64,000 bases of DNA, taken from the NCBI RefSeq assembly GCF_004379255.2, contig NC_056042.1, positions 17,469,901 through 17,533,900 of the forward strand, written 5' to 3'. Of this stretch, positions 21,984-33,444 are shown piece after piece. The translations under genes were made by a program, and so were the position numbers. The notes under the pieces were generated by a model, which was given only the letters and a program-made list of their open reading frames with translations, did no database searches and was not told the origin of the DNA. Source of the stretch: Salvia splendens. Lineage: Eukaryota; Streptophyta; Magnoliopsida; Lamiales; Lamiaceae. How positions within the stretch are numbered: the first letter of the stretch is position 1; each line of letters begins with the position of its first letter.

Positions 21984-22745
21984 GATGGAGACACACCCAA
22001 GCTGATCTACAAGGACAAGAAGATGGATCCATTGATCATTCAAAGTGGGCCAATTACAAGAGCTAGAGCTAAGAAGATAAAGGAGTCCATGTTGCTTTTA
22101 GTTGCTGAAATAAAAATCCAATTCCAAGACCATTCTACATTGGGCCAAGTGGTGAATATTATTCAAGTTAGTGGGCAGCCCAAGACATGAAGTTTGGAGG
22201 CACTACATATCACATTTTGGAGGCCCAAATTGATGATACATGATGCATTTTCGTCCAAGTTGGAGTAGTCAAAATGAAAGGTGTTTTTTAGTTACAGTTT
22301 ATGTTAAATAAGTGACTTTAGATGTCCTAGATTTACACCAAAGGTTTAGGGGTTACTTTTATTTTATTATGAGTCATTTTATGTGTCTTAAGTTGTACTA
22401 ATGATGTGAGACTTTCAAGAGTCAATTCTAGCCTATAAATAGGCTTGTAAGCATGTCATTTGGACACACCATTGATCAAATATGAAAATAGACTTTGTCT
22501 TGTGAGTTGAATTCTCTTTGTAGAGTTTTTCACTTGTTAGTAACTTATCAAGATACTTTGAGCAAGTTCTTGTGGCGTTCAATCATACCTAGGTTCTTGG
22601 CTGATCATATAGCCAACGGGTCGAGGTTTTCCAAGCTCTGGAAGTGAATCAAACCAGATTATCAATCAAGGGAGTCCGCTGCCAAACCTTATACGTGGGG
22701 TTCTTGGATCACCTTTGAATCCTTGACCTAGGAGACTGGTGTTTC
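21984..22745 (+). mobile_element. Gypsy remnant: end of pol plus LTR piece
   Basis: Up to 22190 the frame reads DPLIIQSGPITRARAKKIKE and ends VVNIIQVSGQPKT. The GPITRARAKK signature is found at the C-terminus of many plant Gypsy polyproteins. The following 550 bp has LTR character: a TATA box (GCCTATAAATAGGC at 22431-22444) and a downstream leader-like stretch. No second LTR or TSD is visible. Its left junction truncates the Myb ORF, and its right junction removes the 5' end of element C. Confidence 0.6.
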
Positions 22746-23077
22746 ATTTTTGTTGTTTTTGCCTAAGTGTGGTATTGCGAGAAGGGAGCGTTTACATGGG
22801 GCAGAGAGTTTTAGTTTGGGAGGGAAGTGGTACAATTCGAATTTCAAAGTCACACTTTATGGGAAGGCGTACGGTTGCTGACCTCATGCCTGCAACCGCC
22901 TGCAACCGTTCTCATTCCTATCTAAAACCTATTTTCCTTCCTTATTCTTTATTTCTCAAACCAAACTCTCTCTCAGTCTAAAAAATCCCCAAATTTCTCT
23001 CTCTCGCAATACCCACATTTCTTTAACCCTAATCGGAATTTTCTTCCAAGTTTTTCAGTGATTTTCAGATTCAAGCC

Positions 23078-24275
23078 ATGGAAAACAAATCGGAAGCTGG
23101 GAAACCTACCACATCTGTCGACGCCTGTGTGGCAGCGTTTATGTCAGACTTAATGCAGAAGCCTTTTCCATGTTTATAGCAATGATGGGGCAAACCAAAT
23201 CATCCGCCGTAACAATCGCATCAACAACAGCACCACCACCACCACCACCACCCACTATTCCCGAAGGTTCGGCGACTCGGCACGACGTTTTGCAAACAAT
23301 AACAGAGCCAACCACCAGTGTGACGGACGCGGTGGAAGGTGAAGAAACAGAGGGTGAGGCGGATCTGGCGGCTAGGTTCGAGTGTTTAGCGGTCGGAGAC
23401 CAAAGGTCAGCGTTTGTGGTTGAGGGGGAAACCCCTGTTGTTTCTGTTGGGTTATCTGAGGGGGAAACCCCGTTTAATGTTGTCAGTCTTGGTGAGGGGG
23501 AAACCCCTGTTGTTCCTGTTGAAGTTTTGGAGAGGGAAAACCCTGATGTTACTGTTGGTGTGTCTGAGGGGGAAACCCCTGTTGAAAATTTAGAGGGGGG
23601 AACCCCTGTTCTTGATAGTAATGCTGGTAAGGGGGAAACCCCGGTGAAGATTGTGGGCGGTGAAGCCCAGGAGGAGAAGCAGTTGGTGGAGGGAGAAACC
23701 CCTATTTACATTGAGGGAGCAACCCCTGAATTGTCTGAGGAGGCGGTGGCCCCCGTTACTGAAGAAACCCCGGAGCCCGTCGATGGGGAGTTGAATCTAG
23801 TGGTACATCTGATAGATGTCCCGGAAGAGATGGTTTCACCGGTGGACAAACGGGAAATTAGGCGACAGGCTCGGTGAAGCCTGTTGGACGAGATTGATGA
23901 TACAGCCCAACCTACTAGAACGGAGAAGGCAGACTCTCCTGGACCCAGCGACGAGGAGGAGCGCCTCCAGGCGGCAGAGAGGAAAAGGAAGGGTAAACAT
24001 ATAACTACTTCCTTGGTCAAGAAGTCGAAGAAGGCCGCTGGTGGCAAGTCTGATGAAGCCTCACTTCCTCCACCCGCGAAAGTACCGCACAAGGAAGAAC
24101 TCTCTAAACCTGCCCGGTCCAGTGAATCTGAAGAAGTCGAAATAGAAGAGCCTGAGGGGGAGTTAAATTTTGAGCCCGCGGAAGTCTGGATCACTAAAGG
24201 ACTGCTAGACGCAATGAGGAAGTTCGAGGATCCCAAGCGGGCGGCGACTTATAAGGAACGGTGTAGCATGGGTAA
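23078..24275 (+). pseudogene. Element C gag/ORF1-like gene, part before Gypsy-1
   Basis: The likely start is ATG 23078 (MENKSEAGKPTTSVDA). A frameshift near 23170 moves to the main frame. That frame continues through PPPPPP and nine EGETP repeats, meets an in-frame TGA at 23875-23877 (probably from CGA) and runs to the Gypsy-1 border with RKRKGKHITTSLVKKSKK and LLDAMRKFEDPKRAATYKER. The acidic, low-complexity N-terminus followed by a lysine-rich patch matches element A. Removing Gypsy-1 and one copy of GGTAA joins this frame to 36279 without a shift. Confidence 0.75.
23415..23730 (+). repeat. EGETP coding repeats
   Basis: About nine degenerate repeats encode EGETPV-type units. At DNA level each centres on GAGGGGGAAACCCCTG, where GGGG-AAA-CCCC is a perfect small inverted repeat. 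Spacing varies from about 27 to 60 bp and keeps the frame. Confidence 0.85.
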
Positions 24276-27104
24276 TGTAACGCCCCACTTTTCGAACCCT
24301 AATTTTCGAACCCTAAGACGAATGTATTTATTGCTTTAATTGCAGAAATTAAATGGCGAATTATTATGTGTTTGCTTATGTGACCTAATTTTGTTTTGAC
24401 CGAGTCAAATTCGTTGATTCTATGACGTGGTTATGATTAATTGATGTGGAATGAAATATATTGCGGTGAATTATATTATTATGGGGAGTGAGATTTAATT
24501 AGTATCATAAATAATTACCTTGCCCTTTCATTGTGGAATTTTCGACCACTATTATTTTGAGGAGAGGAATTCTATTTTGTTGGATTTAATTATTTGATTG
24601 GGATAATTATCCAATTAAATCCAAAGCCTAATTACCCTATTTAATTCTTGATAAAAATCGGCCCCCCACTATTATTCCTAAGGAGATTTCGAAATCTCCT
24701 AGCTTGTGGGAGAAGAAGTTATTCATTTATTCAATTGATCCCTTAATTATTTCTTTCCATGTTTTAATTGGAATATCCTAGCAAATCTTGCCTTATCTAT
24801 TTTATTAAAGATTTGGAAATTATTCCTTGTGGGAGGAATATTTTTACACGCCTATTCCCTATATTTTATGGGAGGATTTTATTAATTTTTATGCTCCGTA
24901 TTATTTTATTCTGCTCCGTGAAAATACCAAATAAAATCATGGGCTAATTTATTAGCCATGATTTTCGAAAATCCTCCTTATTTCTCCCTCAAATTAACGC
25001 CAATCATCCCTCCCCAAATCTCTCAAATCTTCATTTCAATTATTTCCCCAAATCTTGAATTTATTGGGGAATATTGTATTTTTCCAATTCTCTAAATAAA
25101 ATATCAAACCCAAAACCTAAACCTAGCCCCCAAAACTCACGCCCACTTCATTTCACACGCCCCTCCCCTTTTCATCTCCCCCCACACTTGTTCATCCATT
25201 CAACTCAAGATCCCATCGATTTTCCAAGAGATTGTTGAAGAACCAAGGTTTTAATTGCTTCCTACCGATTATTTCGTCCAAGAAAAGGTACATTCAAACC
25301 CATATTCTTCAATCCTCTCCATCTAGACTTTCTTTAACTCCCTCATGCATGTAGAGAGTGTAGGTAATGAAGATCTAAGGGTTTAATCGGTGGGAATGTG
25401 AAGTCATACGCGTGAGTGCGTTTTGATTGCAATTGCTTGTTGATTTATTGAATCCTCGGTGGTTGATGTGCGATTTCATGAAAATATGTGTTTAAGGACT
25501 CTTTTGAGCATGATTGTATATCAAAACCTTGAAAAGATTGATTTTGAATGAGTAGGGATAAACCCTAATTCGAATTGCTATCAGTACGAAAATCTGTGAT
25601 TTCCGAACAGTGTGTTCTGATGTGTTTTTGACCAACCAAACGAACTCCGATTTGACCGATTCTTTTTCCTGTATAAACTTCGTGATGTCTTCTATATTGT
25701 GTGTAAATTTCGACCCTTTTGGTTAAACTATGAATTTATGGTGAATTTTTAAAGTTGACTGCGCGATCCTGCCAAAAACGTGTTTTCTCGACCAGTAGGT
25801 TACGCCTTTGGTTTGCCCGACTTAAAGGTGGTATTTTGACATGAAATTTAAACTGAATGTTATTTGATGAGTCTACTGCCTTGTCATAGAGTTTTAGCCC
25901 CATCGGAGGTCGGATGATTTTTAAATAATTTTTACAAAAAGGTTGCGCAGAGCTGCCAGATCTCTACTTTGGTTAAACAACTATATTTGTATGCTTGAAT
26001 GACATACATGAGTTTACATATGTGATGAGGCGATGTGATATGCAAAGATGTGTGATATGGTGTGATTCCTATTGTTGATTGGGAAGGGGAATGATCTAGG
26101 ACATGCATGATTTTAGTCCATGTTGATGACTAATTGGGAATACCTTATCTAAAGGTGAAAATTCGTGCGCTAAACGTGATATCAAAGGAAAAGCGAAAAC
26201 TTGAAATCTAAAGGGTCGAGGTGGGCTTCTTTTCTACCCTACGATATGTGTGGGTTTTATTTTATTAAAATCTTTTACGTATGACTGTGGAGAGATAAGG
26301 GTGGTTTAAAGTGATTATCATGCCTGATTTGTTTTGACATGCCTATCTGATGTGGCTGTTGCCACTGTTATATAAATCGAATTCGGGTCCTCGTAGGGCC
26401 GAAAACCCTACGTGGATTAGTGTACACCTATGGTAGATCGTGTGCTAGCGTACGGGCTGGCCGGTCTAGTGACCTGGTTTGCGGCCGCATTCCTTGTCAT
26501 GTATTGGCAGATATGGTTGATGACGATGGGGAAAAATGACTGCGCAGTCGCTATTTTGAACAATGGAAAATGTTTCGGTGCCTCGGGTCTTTTAATCTCA
26601 AACCCCGATGGTTACCTACGTATGGCATGATAATAATATGTACTCTTACTTAAAACGTTTTCGGCACGAGCCACTGAGTATTTTCAAAAGTACTCAGCCC
26701 TGCATATGTTTTCTCTATGTGCAGGTTGAGCAGCGACGAGCGGTTGGTGGTGTTGAGCAGGAATTAATAATAAACTATGGTCGTTTTGAAACTCTGAGTG
26801 TCGTCGTGTCTTCACACATGACGTCACTCTTCTCTTGGATGCTTCCGCTGGGATATTTTCTTTACTTGTTTTTACTTAACGATGAATCTTTTTGATTAAA
26901 TGTTGAAAACTCGTTATTCTTTTATTAATGTCAAACCTTTGGTCTTTTTACTTATCTTAATATAAATGCTTTTGGTCGTTTATTTATTAAACTTAAATTC
27001 TTAGTCAAACTTTTATTGAAACCCTAGCCTTCTTTGCCCGTTCTTTAAAACCCCTTTAAGTCGCGATCGCCCGCTTTTATTAACCCTAGAGGGCGGGCGT
27101 GACA
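24276..27104 (+). repeat. Gypsy-1 5' LTR
   Basis: 2829 bp, starting TGTAACGCCCCACTTTTCG and ending GGGCGGGCGTGACA. It contains a hairpin CTGAGTA/TACTCAG (about 26672-26697) and, downstream, a pyrimidine tract with TGCAGGTTGA, a module shared with the Gypsy-2 LTR. ORFs inside are repeated in both LTRs and look like chance frames. Confidence 0.95.
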
Positions 27105-27107
27105 GTT

Positions 27108-27120
27108 TGGTATCAGAGCC
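27108..27120 (+). promoter_or_regulatory. Gypsy-1 primer-binding site
   Basis: TGGTATCAGAGCC, the exact complement of the plant tRNA-iMet 3' end, lies 3 nt after the LTR. Confidence 0.95.
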
Positions 27121-30114
27121 TCAGTTCTTTCCACTCTGGACCCAAGAGTCTTTTTGAGTCAAAATCTATGCATGTGTAATTTGGCTAAATGATAAACATC
27201 GGAAGCTCAACACCACAACTCGTCCCTGCTCAACCAAGAAGAATGAGGTAATAAGTATCTTGATTTATATTGATCTGAAACTGTGAAATGTTGTAAATTG
27301 CGATGGGAATATTACTCTTGTGAGAATGAAATTATTTCGATGGGAATCGAAGATAATATGACGTCTTGGAAAATGTTGTTTGAAGTGTGGGATGATGAAA
27401 TTACATGGATATGAAATTGCTTGATACGACTATGCCAAAAAAAAAAAAAAATTGTTTGAATATTTTTGTGCACACCCCGATAAGGAAAATCGGCGAATAT
27501 GTGATTAGACTTCTATGAGTCTGGATAGATGAAACTCTAAATGATTGAAATTTCATGAATTGTGAAACGTAAAGTATGCGTGTGATTACTTGATTGTACT
27601 ATGAAAAAAAAAACACTGGTGGGAAATAAGTAAATACTACGGCTCTTGGAAAATGTTGTGAAGATATGAACCGTGAGACACTATGAGATTATACAATTGC
27701 TTTTGTTTAACCGTGAGGTATGATGGCGTTGATTGTGCTGGATATTGAAGTGTGATTGTGAACTTGTATTAATTGATGTTGAGATTTGCTATTACGTCCA
27801 CGAAACTGCAAATTTTACTTGGAGAAAATACATGTTGCTTCAAGGAGCGACAAAACTTTTATGCCTAGGCGTTTAAAATTTCATGACTATGAAACTGTGA
27901 AATGCAAAGCATGATACGCGCGTAGTTGCGAGTTGTGATTGTGATACAGATGAGCATGACTTGCATGATTTATGAAATGTGATTCCATGGATGATCGATT
28001 GACTAAGTGTTGCTATTCACACATATTAATGTACGATGTTTGTTATGCTATGGAACACCAAATGATTTATACGAATAAATGTATTGATTGTGCAATATAT
28101 GTACGACGTTATGTGGTGAAAATTCATGACCGATGAAGTACGAGGCATCGTATAGAACCACTATTAAGGGGAATGTGGAACTTTTGAACCTTGTTGCAAA
28201 CGTAGGAGCCATACGAAGCTTGAGTTAGGTAATGATCATATATACGTGAAGTACGAGGCTTCAAGCTATGCTTGAAAGTATAGAGTGCCTAAGAGGTAGG
28301 CCAGACTAAACGTGCTAGAACTTAGTTGTAAGTTGACAACTGCAATATCACTTTCCTGAGTGATAAAAACAACGAAAAATATATATTTCGAACTTTGGTG
28401 TATCCTCACAATGGCGAGATCATACCTAAGATCTAATTAAACTATGCAGTCTTGCATACCATGCCAAAATGGCTATGCGACACAAATGCGATGACGTTTA
28501 CGACACCTTAAGACCACGTGTACAGCGGCAATGCTTTTCGAAAACTATGTGGCATGGCAAGAAGACTTTGAAGATGCGACAATCAAAAGAAATGTTATTA
28601 ATTTCGACGATACGATGAATCTCAACTTGGAATCCACGATTCCATAGAATGATGTTACCACGTTCAAGCTCGCGAAAAATGTGCGAGGGAGTACAACCCT
28701 CATAGCTAGAATGAACGATATTTAAATCAACAGTACTTACTTGGATTCTAAATTCCTTTCGGGACGTTTTAAATAAACGTGAGCCCTTGACTATTTAAAC
28801 ACCTTGGTTGACTCCCAATTTGCAAGTAATGCCCATTGTACTCTCTTCATCGAGTTATGACTCGCTTTCAGTTCTTGAAAAATTTGTACTTGCCTTCGTA
28901 ACCTCGGACATCTTGATTAATCGTCTTCTTTGATTCATTTTTCGTAAGGACAATATTTTGACCTTATGAACTTCCGTCATTGAACTTCATTCCTAAGGTC
29001 GTTTGCAGTTATGACCTTCAGTATAATCACACCTCCGGTCCTATTTTCTTCAAAGGATGGAATATTCTTCTTGGAACTACTGGTTCATCTCTTTATTTTG
29101 TAATCATGTATGTGGCAAGTTCTTTCTTGCAGAAGTGAAATTCTTTTTAGCTCGGTTTCACTACATATATTGTTTCATACTCAATGATTTTTCTTTCTGC
29201 AACACCAAGTTAAGGCCATCCTGTTCCCTTCTTCCTTAACGGGTTAATCGTGTTAAATTTCTGAAAAGTTCCATTCACTTTGAGTTGTCTTTAACAAACC
29301 CGCGGACCCATTGATGTGATCTCATCTTTTCCAATAACATGATGTGGTTGAACCATCATTTGTACTACTTCATGACATTTGCCCATGTTTCTAAATCCTG
29401 CCGCGACTGAATATTTTTTTGGCCTTGATATGTTGAACGATATCATTCATTGCTGTCCGGAATTTTTGCAAATTGTGATCTAGCAGTCGGCTATGGAATT
29501 TGAGAATTTTTGCAGTTTCATCCTGTTTCCATGACCCATCTCATGTTCTTTCGAGCTCTCATCAGAAGTAAATTCTCAAATCTCTATGGGTTTTATTTGA
29601 TACCTCTAAACCATTTGATTCTCAGAATGGACGTTTTGAGTCCAATGGAGCTCAATCATTGCATTGATGTTCTTGTTTACTTTATTAATTTTGGAACCTT
29701 CCCGACTAAAGACATCCTTAAAAATGTTGCAACAATTTGAAATCTGTTCATATCCAAGTAAGACTGTTGGGTCAAATTTCGAATCCTTGATACTAGACGG
29801 TAGGAAAATGCAGTGGTCGACTCGGATATACACAAGGGATAAGTTTCTATAGTCAGACATGCTCAAAAATGACACACCAACCAGAAGCGTCGACATAACC
29901 GACAAGATACATATATGCGTGAACGATCGATTGAACGATAAGCGAATAATGAATATGAGAAGATGTATTTACGGTCACCATCGTGCGAGGAAATTGTACA
30001 GGGAGTACGAGCCCCTTCATAGAGTTTATTGCACAAAATAAATATCGTCAACGAGGAAGAACCTATGAAAGGTGACGAGAAAGAGCCACGTGACGGCGAT
30101 ACGATCGAGAAAAA
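27121..30114 (+). other. Gypsy-1 gag-less internal region
   Basis: Where gag should lie there is about 3 kb with no long frame, no capsid motif and no CCHC knuckle. It includes A-runs near 27440 and 27605. Parts of it (for example near 29880, CCAACCAGAAGCGTCG) recur at 49276 in Gypsy-2, so the region belongs to the family and is not a local insertion. Confidence 0.75.
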
Positions 30115-33100
30115 ATGTGTGATAATACCATGAATATTAGAAAAAAAAAAAAATCGTGTGGAAGTTGGAAGACAAAAAGAGAAGAGTTAATAGAAATTTT
30201 CATGGGAGAACTTAAGTTAGTCGCTCACGATTTGCAAGTTATGGCGATGAGGGATATCGACGTAATTCTAGGAATGGTTTGGTTAACCACGAATTTTTGC
30301 GACGATTCGTTTTAAGGAGAGACAGATATCTCTACAAGCCCCGGGCAAGGAACCCACCTTATGCTATGGAATTTTGATGAACCGGCGAGCATCTTTCATC
30401 TCCGCGCTTCAAGCTAGTACGTTGGTGAGGTAAGGACATCCCACTTATCTCGTCTATCTACAAGGAGATGAGAAAGGAGAAAAGAAAATGGAAAACGTAG
30501 CCGTCGTGCAGGAATTTCCGGACGTCGCTCCTGAAGCTTTGCCTGGACCACCGCCAGATCGGCAATTGGAGTTCACAATCAATCTAGCACCAGGGTCGGC
30601 ACCTGTATCTAAGGCACCATACAGAATGGCGCCTAAGGAGTTAGAAGAACTCAAGATACAGCTCCAAGAGCTTATGGACCTGGGATTTATTAGACCCAGT
30701 GTTTCACCATGGGGCGCGCCGGTGCTTTTTGTGAAAAAGAAGGATGGATCAATGAGGATGTGCATCGACTATAGAGAGTTGAACAAGATGACCCTCAAGA
30801 ACAAATATCCACTGCCAAGGATAGATGACCTATTCGATCAACTTCGAGGAGCCGGTGTGTTCTCTAAGATGGACTTGAGGTCCGGGTACCATCAGTTGAG
30901 AGTCCGAAGAGAGGACATACCGAAGACGGCTTTTCGTACGAGATATGGTCACTATGAGTTTGTCGTGATGCCGTTTGATTGGACGAATGCACCCGCGGTA
31001 TTCATGGACTAGATGAATCGAGTGTTTCATCCCTACTTGGATAAGTTTGTCTTGGTGTTCATTGATGACGTGCTTGTGTACTCGAAGAACGAGAAGGAGC
31101 ACGAGAAACATCTACGAATCGCCTTGGAAACTTTGAGGAACGAGAAGTTGTACGCCAAATTCAGCAAGTGCGAGTTTTGGCTAAAGGAAGTAAATTTCCT
31201 TGGTCACATCGTGTCGAAAGAAGGAATTCGAGTAGATCCCGCTAAGGTTGAGGCGGTGCAACAGTGGAAAGCACCTTCAACACCAAACGAGATTCGGAGT
31301 TTTCTAGGTTTGGCGGGATACTATCGAAGGTTTATAGAAGGGTTCTCCAAGATAGCGAGACCTATGACACAACAACTCAAGAAGGGAGTGAAAGTCAGTT
31401 GGACTCCCGAGTGCGAGGCTAGTTTCCAACTCTTGAAGGAGAAGCTAACTAGTGCACCAATCTTAGCTGTACCGGAACCTGGAGTGAACTACGTGGTATA
31501 CACGGACGCTTCGAAGGTGGGACTTGGATGTGTGTTGATGCAAAACAACAAGGTGATTGCTTACGCATCCCGGCAATTGAGGCCGCACGAGTTGAACTAC
31601 CCAACCCACGATTTGGAGTTAGCAGCAGTGGTACACGCCTTAAAGATATGGAGACATCATCTCTACGGAGTTCGATGTGAGATCTTTACGGACCACAAGA
31701 GCCTGAAATACTTCTTCGAGCAAAAGGATTTAAATATGCGACAACGAAGGTGGCTCGAATTGGTGAAGGACTACGATTGTGGCATAAATTACCACCCCGG
31801 AAAGGCAAATGTAGTGGCAGATGCCTTGAGTCGGAAGAGTCATTCCCAACTAGCCACTTTTCTCACCAAGGAAGAAAGCTTGGTCCGCGAGTTTTGTAAG
31901 ATGCGTTTGGAAGTGGTGAGAGCACCGGAAACGGTGGAAGCGCGAATCGCCACTTTAGTTGTTAAGCCTGATCTAAGGACAAGAATCGTTGAAGCGCAAC
32001 GAATGGATGCGAAACTAGAGGAAGTTCGTATAGAAGTGCGAACCGGCGAATCTGGACGCTTTAGCGAAGAAGGTGACAACGCGCTTACCTTCCAAGGAAG
32101 ACTGTGCATACAGGACGACGAAGAACTTAAAAACGAGGTGATGAGCGAAGCTCACGAGACCCCTTATACCGCCCACCCAGGAAGTACGAAAATGTACCAA
32201 GACTTGAAGAAGTCCTTTTGGTGGAATGGTATGAAGAGGGATATAGCGGCCTTCATGGAGCGCTGCTTAGCCTGCCAACAGGTGAAGGCTCTACATCAAC
32301 GACCGTATGGGAAGTTGCAACTACTAGAAATCCCCGAGTGGAAGTGGGAGCACATTGCCATGGACTTTGTGACAGCCTTGCCAAAGACGCAAAGAGGGAA
32401 TACTGCCATCTGGGTAGTTATAGACCGACTCACCAAGAGTGCGCACTTCATACCGATACCCATAACCTATGGATCTAACAAGCTAGCTCAAGTGTACATA
32501 AAAGAAATAGTGCGACTACATGGAGTCCCCGTGACGATCACGTCTGACCGTGACCCGAAATTTACGTCAAGATTTTGGATCAGCCTACAACGTGAGCTAG
32601 GCACTCGACTGAACTTCAGCACGGCTTTTCACCCGCAGACGGATGGGCAATCCGAAAGAACGATCCAAACCCTCGAGGATATGTTAAGGGCCGTGGTGTT
32701 GGACCGAGGAGGGAGTTGGGAGTCCGCACTCCCGTTGATCGAATTCGCCTACAACAACAGTTTCCAGGCAACGATTAACATGGCGCCGTACGAAGCCTTG
32801 TACGGGAGAAAGTATAGATCCCCGCTCTACTGGGACGAAGTCGGTGAGAGAAGGGTACTCGGGACCGACGCAGTTGAAGAAATGGTTGGAATCGTCCGAC
32901 AAATTCGTACGAGGATAAAAGAAGCTCAAGACAGACAGAAGTCATACGCGGATGCGCGACGAACCGACTTACAATTTCAAGCAGGCGACAAGGTCTTTCT
33001 CAAGGTATCCCCGTCGAAAGGGATAACGCGTTTTGGTGTCAAGGGAAAACTAAAACCGCGATTTATTGGACCTTACGAAATCCTCGAAGGAGTGGGTCCT

Positions 33101-33400
33101 GTTGCATACCACTTGGCGCTACCTCCAAGCCTTGGGAGCGTGCACAACGTCTTTCATGTGTCGCAGTTGCGGAAATACGTGTTTGACCCAAAACACGTGA
33201 TTCACTACCAAGAAGTCGCGTTGAACTCGGACTTGAGCTACGAGGAGAGACCCCAAATGATTCTAGACCGTAAGGTCAAAAACGTGAGAAATAAACCAGT
33301 TGCTTACGTGAAAGTACAGTGGAGAAACCACGGGCACGAAGAAGCCACGTGGGAGCTTGAGGACAAGATGATGGGTTTATACCCAGAACTCTTCCCATGA
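30115..33400 (+). pseudogene. Gypsy-1 pol: protease remnant, RT, RNase H, integrase, chromodomain
   Basis: A protease tail (MRDIDVILGMVWL) is near 30250. Stops follow, including one in the linker before [20 protein letters not shown]. The RT starts near 30600 with [14 protein letters not shown], then [20 protein letters not shown] and [11 protein letters not shown]. An in-frame TAG at 31010-31012 replaces the Leu of [16 protein letters not shown] replaces the usual PFGLTNAP just before it. The long frame 31013-33400 then has FIDD, RNase H ([12 protein letters not shown]), an integrase zinc finger (CLACQQ), the catalytic segments [20 protein letters not shown] and [10 protein letters not shown], and a chromodomain ([26 protein letters not shown]). 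Apart from the stops, the frame is strikingly well preserved. Confidence 0.93.
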
Positions 33401-33429
33401 GAGTACCAAATTTCGGGACGAAATTTCTT

Positions 33430-33444
33430 TTAAGAGTGGTAGGA
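33430..33444 (+). promoter_or_regulatory. Gypsy-1 polypurine tract
   Basis: TTTAAGAGTGGTAGGA stands directly before the 3' LTR. Gypsy-2 has GTTAAGGGGGTAGAA in the same place. Confidence 0.75.

Noticed and set aside
22187..22745. Missing 5' LTR of element C
   Set aside because: It does not resemble the C 3' LTR at 39008-40437 and follows a Gypsy pol end, so it belongs to another element.
26430..26895. ORFs repeated at 35599-36064 that look conserved
   Set aside because: They lie in the two LTRs of Gypsy-1, which are nearly identical because the insertion is recent. Conservation says nothing about coding.
27108..27120. TGGTATCAGAGCC as part of a tRNA gene
   Set aside because: It is the primer-binding site after an LTR. 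No cloverleaf surrounds it.
31013..31015. TAG in Gypsy-1 as programmed gag-pol readthrough
   Set aside because: It lies within the RT domain, not between gag and pol, so readthrough would serve no known purpose.
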